Shown: piece after piece, positions 1 to 5,049 of the stretch
Layout: each line of letters opens with the position of its first letter
Position numbering within the stretch: position 1 is the stretch's first letter
Assembly (NCBI GenBank): GCA_938001995.1
Contig: CALLAV010000317.1
Location: forward strand, 1 to 5,244
Length of the DNA stretch: 5,244 nt
From: an uncultured Amylibacter sp.
Lineage (GTDB): Bacteria; Pseudomonadota; Alphaproteobacteria; Rhodobacterales; Rhodobacteraceae
Direction of reading: 5' to 3'
Notes under the pieces: generated by a model
Told to the model about the DNA's origin: nothing
Database searches by the model: none
What the model saw: the letters and a program-made list of their open reading frames with translations, nothing else
Translations under genes and position numbers: made by a program

Positions 1-167
1 GGAACTTCGTGCATCCGCAAGGCCATCGCGATATTCATCGCCACGCCCCCCGGAATCCGCAAAATTCGCCCTGGCACATCATGGCCTGCTTTCATGTGAC
101 GATCAGAGCGGCCAACAATGTCCCACAAAACGGAACCGATACAATGGATGGGGGTAGGGGAGGTCAT
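1..167 (-). CDS. PfkB-family sugar/nucleoside kinase, N-terminal part (partial, runs off the left edge)
   Basis: Reading the minus strand from an ATG at 167 gives 55 residues open to the window edge, starting MTSPTPIHCIGSVLWDIVGR. The early 'IGSVLWDIVGR' strand followed by 'PGGVAMNIAMAL' (about residues 39-50) is the N-terminal signature of the PfkB/ribokinase fold, where a glycine pair and an Asn contact the sugar or nucleoside. Family knowledge: these cytoplasmic enzymes transfer phosphate from ATP to a sugar or nucleoside hydroxyl. The catalytic Asp and the ATP-binding half lie outside the window. The N-terminus resembles a kinase subgroup often found beside pseudouridine-5'-phosphate glycosidase (psuG), so pseudouridine kinase is a guess. 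The start was chosen because the hydrophobic first strand begins about eight residues later, as is usual; the Shine-Dalgarno sequence is weak. The gene diverges from rpsB across 300 bp. PfkB family is fairly certain; the substrate is unknown. Confidence 0.85.
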   Translation of the reverse strand, partial: MTSPTPIHCIGSVLWDIVGRSDRHMKAGHDVPGRILRIPGGVAMNIAMALRMHEV

Positions 168-240
168 AGAGGCTTTTTGCCGCCATTCAAATCCAGATGC
201 AACCAAGCTCTTTTTTGTTTTCCAAATATCCGCGGGGGAA

Positions 241-274
241 TTGGCCTTTTGGCCAAGGGGGCCGGCGAGGCCCC
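241..274. repeat. Two adjacent perfect hairpins in the divergent intergenic region
   Basis: Two back-to-back inverted repeats are visible. TTGGCC (241-246) pairs with GGCCAA (251-256) around a TTTT loop, and GGGGCC (258-263) pairs with GGCCCC (269-274) around GGCGA. Both have 6-bp GC-rich arms and together they occupy nearly all of this 34-bp stretch. No T-run follows on either strand, so neither is a standard intrinsic terminator. They lie upstream of the proposed rpsB promoter and in the probable promoter or leader zone of the divergent kinase gene. They could be a protein-binding site, a structured leader of the kinase mRNA, or chance in GC-rich DNA. Confidence 0.5.
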
Positions 275-315
275 AACCCGCCCGCCGCAGGCGTTCCTGT
301 TCTTACTATTCCCCC

Positions 316-344
316 TTGCCACCATCCAAACTCCCCCCTATACG
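316..344 (+). promoter_or_regulatory. Candidate sigma-70-type promoter for rpsB-tsf
   Basis: TTGCCA (316-321) as the -35 element and TATACG (339-344) as the -10 element are separated by exactly 17 bp, the optimal spacing. The -35 matches consensus at five of six positions and the -10 at four of six. Transcription would start near 351, giving an rpsB leader of about 117 nt. This is the best promoter match I see in 168-467. It is inferred from sequence only. Confidence 0.5.
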
Positions 345-386
345 CTGCCTTACTTAAATCCACAGGCGGGACTTGCGGGTTGGTAG

Positions 387-436
387 GGGAGAAATCCTTA
401 CGAACTCCACCGGTTGGATCATCCGATCCTTCTCCC
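387..436 (+). promoter_or_regulatory. Structured 5' leader of rpsB, candidate autoregulatory element
   Basis: GGGAGAA (387-393) is perfectly complementary to TTCTCCC (430-436), forming a 7-bp closing stem. Inside it, GGATC (416-420) pairs with GATCC (425-429) around an ATCC loop. The inner 3' arm abuts the closing 3' arm, giving a compact stacked or bulged structure. It ends 18 nt before the AAGGAAG ribosome-binding site (455-461). In gammaproteobacteria S2 is known to repress its own mRNA through a 5' leader; extending this to the present organism is inference. The structure lies entirely within the transcript predicted from the 316-344 promoter. Confidence 0.4.
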
Positions 437-467
437 GCTGAGGCTAAACCGGAAAAGGAAGACCACA

Positions 468-1238
468 ATGGCTCTACCAGAGTTCACATTGCGCCAACTG
501 CTCGAAGCAGGCGTACACTTCGGCCACCAGACACACCGCTGGAACCCACGCATGGGTCAGTACATCTATGGCCAACGTAACGGCATTCACATTCTCGACC
601 TGACACAAACTGTTCCGCTTCTTGACCAAGCGTTGCAAGTGACACGCGAAACAGTTGCCAAGGGCGGCCGTATCCTGTTCGTCGGCACAAAGCGTCAGGC
701 ATCCAAAGCGGTTGCAGAAGCAGCCGAGCGCTCCGCACAATACTACATGAACCACCGCTGGTTGGGTGGCACGCTGACAAACTGGCAAACAGTGTCCAAG
801 CGTATCGCGCACCTTAAGAACCTCGACGAAAAACTCGGCGGCGAAGCTTCTGGCCTCACCAAGAAAGAATTGTTGGGCATGGAACGCGAGCAGGCCAAAC
901 TGCAAGCGTCCTTGGGCGGCGTTCGCGAAATGGGCGGCACACCTGACCTGATCGTTGTGATCGACACCAACAAAGAATCCCTTGCGGTGGCAGAAGCCAA
1001 CAAACTGGGCATTCCCGTGATTGCTGTGCTTGATTCCAACTCTGCACCTGAAGGCATCGATTACCCGATCCCTGGCAACGACGATGCGGCCCGCGCAATC
1101 GCGCTTTACACCGACCTGATCGCCCGTGCGGCGCTTGACGGTATGGCGTCCGCAATGGGTTCCGCTGGTATCGACATCGGTGCGGCTGAAGAAGCACCTG
1201 TTGAAGAAGCTGTCGCAGACGCTCCAGCCGAAGCCTAA
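468..1238 (+). CDS. rpsB: 30S ribosomal protein S2
   Basis: Encodes 256 residues beginning [20 protein letters not shown], the conserved start of bacterial S2. S2 sits on the back of the 30S subunit, joins late in assembly and is needed for S1 binding. Family hallmarks include '[13 protein letters not shown]' (15-27), '[12 protein letters not shown]' (34-45), 'FVGTKRQ' (71-77), '[11 protein letters not shown]' (96-106), and the second signature '[12 protein letters not shown]...[16 protein letters not shown]' (159-191). The coiled-coil insertion falls at about 110-150. The protein is slightly longer than E. coli S2 because of an Ala/Glu-rich acidic tail (about 233-256), common in alphaproteobacteria. 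An upstream in-frame start at 414 exists but would add 18 non-conserved residues. The ATG at 468 has AAGGAAG (455-461) six bases upstream and matches the family start. It is the first gene of an rpsB-tsf operon and may be controlled by the structured leader at 387-436. Confidence 0.98.
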   Translation: MALPEFTLRQLLEAGVHFGHQTHRWNPRMGQYIYGQRNGIHILDLTQTVPLLDQALQVTRETVAKGGRILFVGTKRQASKAVAEAAERSAQYYMNHRWLGGTLTNWQTVSKRIAHLKNLDEKLGGEASGLTKKELLGMEREQAKLQASLGGVREMGGTPDLIVVIDTNKESLAVAEANKLGIPVIAVLDSNSAPEGIDYPIPGNDDAARAIALYTDLIARAALDGMASAMGSAGIDIGAAEEAPVEEAVADAPAEA

Positions 1239-1258
1239 TCGGCCTCAAAACTGATATT

Positions 1259-1289
1259 CGGGGGTGCAAGATCGCGCCCTCGACCCCCG
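1259..1289 (+). promoter_or_regulatory. Hairpin in the rpsB-tsf gap, possible attenuator or processing site
   Basis: CGGGGGT (1259-1265) pairs perfectly with ACCCCCG (1283-1289), a 7-bp GC-rich stem with a 17-nt loop. An alternative and mutually exclusive stem is GGGTGC (1262-1267) with GCGCCC (1274-1279), including one G-U pair. The 3' arm ends six bases before the tsf ribosome-binding site AGGAGAG (1296-1302). Only a short TTT (1293-1295) follows, so it is not a classical terminator. It could give partial attenuation, an RNase or stability boundary, or control of access to the tsf start. Confidence 0.5.
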
Positions 1290-1308
1290 TACTTTAGGAG
1301 AGATAAAG

Positions 1309-2190
1309 ATGGCTATCACAGCTGCACTCGTAAAAGAACTGCGCGAAAAATCTGGCGCAGGCATGATGGACGCGAAAAAAGCGCTCACAGAAGTAGACGG
1401 CGACATGGAAGCTGCCATGGACTGGCTGCGCACCAAAGGTCTCGCAACTGCTGCGAAAAAATCCGGCCGTACTGCGGCAGAAGGCCTTGTGGCTGTCAAA
1501 GTAGACGGCGGCACAGGTGTTGCGGTTGAAGTGAACGCGGAAACCGACTTTGTTGGTAAAAACGCTGAATTCCAAGCCATGGTTGGCGGCATCGCAAACG
1601 CTGCAATCGGTGTGGACGATGTTGAGGCGCTGAAAGCGGCTGACATGGGCGGCAAAACTGTTGAAACAGCTGTCACAGACGCTATCGCCAAAATCGGTGA
1701 GAACATGTCTGTGCGTCGTATGGCCAAAGTGTCTGGCGATGTGATCGGGTCTTATGTGCACACAGCTGCGGCTGATGGCATGGGCAAAATCGGTGTTCTG
1801 GTTGCGCTGAAAGGCGGCGACGAAGGTCTGGCCAAGCAAATCGCAATGCACGTTGCGGCTGCGGATCCACGCCCACAGTCCCTGACCGAAGCAGACCTAG
1901 ACCCAGCGGTTGTTGCAAAGGAAGAGAAAATCCTGACCGACCAAGCCCGCGAGTCTGGCAAGCCAGAGAACATCATCGAAAACATGATCAAGGGCCGCAT
2001 GAAGAAATTCTTCTCCGAAGTGACCCTTGTGAACCAGTCTTTCGTGATCAACCCTGACGTGACCGTTGGCCAAGCTGCCAAAGACGCAGGCGCAGAAATC
2101 CTCGGTTTTGTCCGTCTGGAAGTTGGCGAAGGCATCGAGAAAAAAGAAGAAGATTTTGCAGCAGAAGTTGCAAAAACAATGGGCGGCTAA
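1309..2190 (+). CDS. tsf: Translation elongation factor Ts (EF-Ts)
   Basis: Encodes 293 residues starting [22 protein letters not shown]-Ts is the cytoplasmic nucleotide-exchange factor that releases GDP from EF-Tu. The N-terminal UBA-like domain (about 1-55) contains '[16 protein letters not shown]'. The core carries 'ETDFVGKN' (78-85), including Asp80 and Phe81, the pair that inserts into EF-Tu near its magnesium site in the E. coli complex and falls at the same numbering here. The second core half holds 'HVAAADPRP' (181-189), and the C-terminal region has '[21 protein letters not shown]' (about 226-246). Length is close to the usual for the family. An in-frame GTG at 1264 would place the start inside the intergenic hairpin. 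The ATG at 1309 is preferred because AGGAGAG lies six bases before it and the family starts there. It is co-oriented with rpsB across 70 bp and is followed by a strong terminator. Confidence 0.98.
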   Translation: MAITAALVKELREKSGAGMMDAKKALTEVDGDMEAAMDWLRTKGLATAAKKSGRTAAEGLVAVKVDGGTGVAVEVNAETDFVGKNAEFQAMVGGIANAAIGVDDVEALKAADMGGKTVETAVTDAIAKIGENMSVRRMAKVSGDVIGSYVHTAAADGMGKIGVLVALKGGDEGLAKQIAMHVAAADPRPQSLTEADLDPAVVAKEEKILTDQARESGKPENIIENMIKGRMKKFFSEVTLVNQSFVINPDVTVGQAAKDAGAEILGFVRLEVGEGIEKKEEDFAAEVAKTMGG

Positions 2191-2270
2191 GATTTATCAG
2201 TTTTCCCAGTCTTTGGGGTATTGCAAGTCGATACAAACTGAAAAATCCAAACCCTTGTTTCTAGACATTA

Positions 2271-2298
2271 AGCCCCGCCACAGCGCGGGGCTTTTTTT
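2271..2298 (+). terminator. Rho-independent terminator of rpsB-tsf
   Basis: AGCCCCGC (2271-2278) pairs perfectly with GCGGGGCT (2285-2292) around a six-base CACAGC loop, and seven consecutive T residues run from 2292 to 2298. This is a textbook intrinsic terminator, 80 bp after the tsf stop. It implies that the downstream genes need their own promoter and that rpsB-tsf is a two-gene unit here. Confidence 0.95.
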
Positions 2299-2376
2299 GT
2301 TTCCCTACAAAAGCCATTTAAAAACGCTCCTGAATACAGCAAACTCTTCAAAACATCTATTGGACCTTACGGACCT

Positions 2377-3084
2377 ATGTCGCCTTTCAAAGCAGTCCTA
2401 TTCACGATCATTATCTTTTGCGCTGTGCCGATCCCGGCACGCGCCCAAGATATCACGGACGCCGATCTACGACGCGCCGCAGACAGGATCGCGGCTGTTC
2501 AAGGCATAGATACACTTATGCAAACCTGCCCCGCTGACACCAAAGGGTCGCGCACACCTTGGTTGCGCTGGCTTTTCAACGTGCAAGGGCCTTGGGCGCT
2601 CAACACCTGTTCCGCAAATTTCGACCAATGCTTAGACGCCTGCACCAAAAGCAGTGATGGAACCGCCTGTCGCGCTGTGGCACGCGTGGTTGAGGCTAAT
2701 AACAAAGAAACCTACGACCTGACGCGGCGCCAAGGCTACACACTGGCCTGCGCGCTCGGCAACGCGTCTGGTTGCACGAACCGCGGCGCAAATCTGCGCA
2801 ACGCCATATCTGAAATTGACCCGTATTCTCAAACTGATGCTGCAATACTGGAGGACTGCCACACGCGCCTATTCGCAGCAGCCTGCACGGACGGCGATGC
2901 CTGGGGCTGCGCTATGGAAGGGCAGGCGCGCCGTTTGGGGGAAGGCGGCCCCCAAGACATCGGCATCGCAATCAAACGCCTGAACAAAGCCTGTACCATA
3001 AGCAATGGAGCAGAAGGTCAAGAGACAGGCGCAGCACCATGCCGTTTTGCCAAACGACAATTGGAGTTGATCCAAGACAACTAA
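2377..3084 (+). CDS. Secreted cysteine-rich Sel1-like (Hcp-type) repeat protein, hypothetical
   Basis: Encodes 235 residues. The start 'MSPFKAVLFTIIIFCAVPIPARAQ' is a Sec signal peptide with a Lys5 n-region, a hydrophobic core at 6-17 and likely cleavage after ARA (21-23), so the mature protein should be periplasmic or exported. The mature part has twelve cysteines (51, 78, 85, 89, 98, 125, 133, 161, 170, 178, 206, 222). Two C-x7-C units, 'ACALGNASGC' (124-133) and 'ACTDGDAWGC' (169-178), together with downstream 'AIKRLNKAC' (198-206), resemble the 'AC..G...GC' repeats of cysteine-rich Sel1-like helical proteins, where each pair forms a disulfide between helices. Such proteins are usually scaffolds rather than enzymes; the role here is unknown. 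The ribosome-binding site is weak (GGA at 2371-2373 is too close), and I see no convincing promoter in 2299-2376. The next gene follows on the same strand after 99 bp. Confidence 0.8.
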   Translation: MSPFKAVLFTIIIFCAVPIPARAQDITDADLRRAADRIAAVQGIDTLMQTCPADTKGSRTPWLRWLFNVQGPWALNTCSANFDQCLDACTKSSDGTACRAVARVVEANNKETYDLTRRQGYTLACALGNASGCTNRGANLRNAISEIDPYSQTDAAILEDCHTRLFAAACTDGDAWGCAMEGQARRLGEGGPQDIGIAIKRLNKACTISNGAEGQETGAAPCRFAKRQLELIQDN

Positions 3085-3134
3085 CGCCGTGCCGCCAGCG
3101 CCGATTAGAACGTCGGTTCCCAGCACAGATATGA

Positions 3135-3147
3135 GCATTCAAAATGC
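3135..3147. repeat. Short inverted repeat upstream of the DmdA-like gene
   Basis: GCATT (3135-3139) and AATGC (3143-3147) flank CAA, a perfect 5-bp inverted repeat 37 bp before the start codon of the methyltransferase gene. It could be a small operator half-site pair, but repeats this short occur often by chance. No clear -35/-10 pair accompanies it in this 99-bp gap. Confidence 0.2.
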
Positions 3148-3183
3148 GATACACCCCCAAGAATATGCCGTAGGGGAACAACC

Positions 3184-4341
3184 ATGTCAGCACCAACAAA
3201 AGACTTTCAGAAATTCAGCTTTGGCACACAGGTGCGCAAATCCCCATACTCCGACGCGGCGCTGCGCTGGGGCGCACGGGGGTTTTCCGTCTACAACCAC
3301 ATGTACATCCCGCGCGATTTTGGCGATCCCGTGCAAAACTTCTGGAATCTCGTGAACGACGCAATCCTGTGTGATGTTGCGGTCGAACGCCAAGTGGAGA
3401 TCACAGGCCCAGACGCCGCTGTATTCACCCAATTCCTATCCTGCCGCGACCTGTCAGAATGTGAAATCGGCCAATGCAAATACGTGCTGATCACGGATCA
3501 GGATGGCGGCATCATCAACGACCCGATCTTGCTGAAACTCGCCGAAAACCACTTCTGGCTCTCTATCGCCGACAGCGATGTGCTGCTCTGGGCCAGGGGC
3601 CTTGCTGCCACATCCAGCTATGACGTGCAGATTTGCGAACCCGATGTCTCTCCGCTGCAACTTCAGGGGCCAAAATCCCGCGATATCTTACGCGCCGCCT
3701 TTGGTGATGCCCCAGCGGACCTCAAATACTATCGCTTCATGGAAGTTGACTGGAACGGCGTGCCGCTGATCATTTCGCGCACAGGCTGGTCGAGCGAACT
3801 TGGCTATGAAATCTTCCTGCGCGATGGCTCTGCAGGGGACGCACTTTGGGAACACATTATGGCCGTGGGCGAACCCATGGGTCTGCGTCCGGGTCACACG
3901 TCAGCCATCCGTCGAATAGAGGCGGCGATGCTGTCCTATCACGCCGATATGACGCTCGCAAACAACCCCTATGAAATGGGCATGGATCGTCTTGTGGACC
4001 TAGATATGGACGCCGATTTTGTCAGCAAAGCGGCCCTCACCAAGATCAAGGAAAACGGCGTGTCACAGCAGTTCGTCGGCCTTGTCATCGACGGCCCCGC
4101 GCTCAGCGGCGCCAACGATGAAAACTGGGCACTGGTGAACGGCGCGGACATCGTTGGCTACATCACATCCGCCATCAATTCCCCACGTCTGAACCAGAAC
4201 ATCGCGCTGGCAATGGTGCAGGCAGATCAGGCGGCCGTTGGCACGAAACTCACCGTTCAAATGCCAGAGGGCAACCGTCTGGCCGAGGTCGTTCCAAAAC
4301 CCTTCTTCGACCCGAAAAAGGCAATCGCTGCTAAGGCATAA
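3184..4341 (+). CDS. DmdA-like tetrahydrofolate-dependent methyltransferase (GcvT/aminomethyltransferase family)
   Basis: Encodes 385 residues, about the usual length for DmdA and GcvT-type proteins. The N-terminal GcvT fold (about 20-270) has 'FSVYNHM' (34-40), 'DVAVERQVEITGPDA' (64-78), 'GGIINDPILLKLAENHFWLSIADSD' (108-132), 'EPDVSPLQLQGP' (152-163) and 'SRTGWSSELGYEI' (198-210); the C-terminal barrel is about 290-375. Asp113 in 'INDP' aligns with the catalytic Asp region of GcvT, and Glu209 in 'GYEI' with the folate-binding Glu. Family knowledge: these cytoplasmic enzymes move a methyl or one-carbon unit from an S- or N-methyl compound to tetrahydrofolate; DmdA demethylates dimethylsulfoniopropionate. 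The closest resemblance is to DmdA, but canonical DmdA, as I recall it, has 'SKQGGYEIY' and 'LSYGND' where this has 'SSELGYEIF' and 'LSYHAD'. A DmdA-like relative with another methylated substrate is therefore more likely than true DmdA. The start is supported by AGGGGA (3172-3177), six bases upstream. Family is certain, substrate is not. Confidence 0.92.
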   Translation: MSAPTKDFQKFSFGTQVRKSPYSDAALRWGARGFSVYNHMYIPRDFGDPVQNFWNLVNDAILCDVAVERQVEITGPDAAVFTQFLSCRDLSECEIGQCKYVLITDQDGGIINDPILLKLAENHFWLSIADSDVLLWARGLAATSSYDVQICEPDVSPLQLQGPKSRDILRAAFGDAPADLKYYRFMEVDWNGVPLIISRTGWSSELGYEIFLRDGSAGDALWEHIMAVGEPMGLRPGHTSAIRRIEAAMLSYHADMTLANNPYEMGMDRLVDLDMDADFVSKAALTKIKENGVSQQFVGLVIDGPALSGANDENWALVNGADIVGYITSAINSPRLNQNIALAMVQADQAAVGTKLTVQMPEGNRLAEVVPKPFFDPKKAIAAKA

Positions 4342-4368
4342 CAGGCGCCATCGACCCCAAACCAAGGC

Positions 4369-4396
4369 GTGCTTCTATGCAATTAGCCTGAAGCAT
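4369..4396. other. Weak stem-loop between convergent genes, possible shared 3' end
   Basis: GTGCTTC (4369-4375) can pair with GAAGCAT (4390-4396), six Watson-Crick pairs plus one G-U, around a 14-nt loop. It lies between the stop of the DmdA-like gene and the stop of the minus-strand membrane-protein gene, touching the latter's last base. Neither strand has a following T-run, so termination here would be weak or Rho-dependent. It is the only structure I find in the 54-bp convergent gap. Confidence 0.25.
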
Positions 4397-4968
4397 CATT
4401 GGCCTGAGGTCGGGCAATCGACTTTTTCACCCTCTAACCAAATACTACCAGTGTCGTTGTTATAATTTGTGCCGAGAATATGCATGCACTGGTTATAGGT
4501 CCCAGACACTTTGATTGTTCCGACCGCCCGCGGACTGGGGTTGGCGACAGACATCCTTGTGGCACGTACATACATATCGGTCCTTGGCTTTTCGACCCGG
4601 CCGACAAATGCGTCTTGTTCTACACCGACAAGGCCAGGGAAATACCACCGGTCTGTGTTGTTCGTATTTCCGAGATATGACCACCCAACCACTTTTGCCC
4701 CAGATGCCACACCGACAGAGGCTTCTACATCATCCGTGTTTGGGTCTTTACCTTTTGTGAGCCCAAATATGGCTTTGGCGCCATTGAATACGGAATTAAC
4801 CGTTTCTTTTCCCGATGTTCCACTCATGCTCAAAACCGATAAGGCAACGCCTCCAATAATTGTAAGTGAGCCGATAATGCTTGCCATAGTTTTCAAACGA
4901 CTTTCCAATTGGAGGAATAAAGACTTTGGCTTTTCGGTTTCAATAATTTTAACCAGAACGGGTTCCAT
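4396..4968 (-). CDS. Unrecognised single-pass membrane protein with a probable extracytoplasmic beta-rich domain
   Basis: Encodes 190 residues; I do not recognise the family. A basic N-terminal segment (1-28, with Lys7, 13, 15, 26 and Arg24) is followed by one hydrophobic helix, 'SIIGSLTIIGGVALSVLSM' (30-48). By the positive-inside rule the C-terminal part would face the periplasm or outside. That part (about 90-190) is rich in Gly, Val, Thr, Tyr and Trp, including 'VVGWSYLGNTNNTDRWYFPG' (93-112), 'DMYVRATRMS' (131-140) and 'GSIWLEGEKVDC' (174-185). This pattern vaguely resembles bacterial SH3-like barrels, an inference from texture only. Cys161 and Cys185 could form a disulfide. The start at 4968 keeps the basic segment; Met28 is an alternative start just before the helix; neither has a strong ribosome-binding site. 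The DNA is less GC-rich than its neighbours (40-45% in hand-counted 60-bp pieces against about 62% in the DmdA-like gene), which hints at transfer. It is 81 bp downstream of the peptidase gene on the same strand. Confidence 0.75.
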   Translation of the reverse strand: MEPVLVKIIETEKPKSLFLQLESRLKTMASIIGSLTIIGGVALSVLSMSGTSGKETVNSVFNGAKAIFGLTKGKDPNTDDVEASVGVASGAKVVGWSYLGNTNNTDRWYFPGLVGVEQDAFVGRVEKPRTDMYVRATRMSVANPSPRAVGTIKVSGTYNQCMHILGTNYNNDTGSIWLEGEKVDCPTSGQ

Positions 4969-5018
4969 GAATAACTGCCCAATATAAAGTTTTGTAAATG
5001 CCGTTGAACAGTAAAAGA

Positions 5019-5034
5019 TGATTTAGAAAAATCA
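5019..5034 (-). terminator. Weak AT-rich hairpin after the peptidase gene, possible terminator
   Basis: On the minus strand TGATTT pairs perfectly with AAATCA around TTCT, followed by TCTTTT. It begins 15 bases after the peptidase stop codon and sits in a very AT-rich stretch (about 28% GC over 4981-5040). The 6-bp stem has only one G-C pair, so termination would be inefficient, and the 81-bp gap may instead hold a promoter for the downstream membrane-protein gene (TATATT at 4982-4987 on the minus strand is a possible -10, without a good -35). Confidence 0.3.
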
Positions 5035-5049
5035 AACCCCTTGCCCCTG

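Noticed and set aside
209..220. T-rich run that could belong to an intrinsic terminator
   Set aside because: No stem-loop directly precedes it on the plus strand, and no plus-strand gene ends upstream of it in the window.
9..386. 125-residue plus-strand open frame in the left region
   Set aside because: It is antisense to the PfkB kinase N-terminus and crosses the hairpins, promoter and leader. The translation is low-complexity and proline-rich with no family resemblance.
414..467. Upstream in-frame start for rpsB
   Set aside because: It would add 18 non-conserved residues encoded by the structured leader. The ATG at 468 has a good ribosome-binding site and matches the S2 family start.
1264..1308. 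Upstream in-frame GTG start for tsf
   Set aside because: It lies inside the intergenic hairpin and lacks a ribosome-binding site. The ATG at 1309 matches the EF-Ts family start.
1245..1727. 160-residue minus-strand open frame opposite tsf
   Set aside because: It is a Ser/Ala-rich shadow of the strongly conserved tsf codons, with no recognisable protein features.
2066..2509. 147-residue plus-strand open frame spanning the end of tsf, the terminator and the start of the next gene
   Set aside because: It would read through a strong intrinsic terminator and overlap two better-supported genes in another frame. The Ser/Lys-rich translation has no domain.
4511..4987. 158-residue plus-strand open frame antisense to the membrane-protein gene
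   Set aside because: The minus-strand reading has a coherent architecture (basic tail, membrane helix, Gly/Tyr/Trp-rich domain). The plus-strand translation does not, and it would extend past the minus-strand start into the AT-rich gap.
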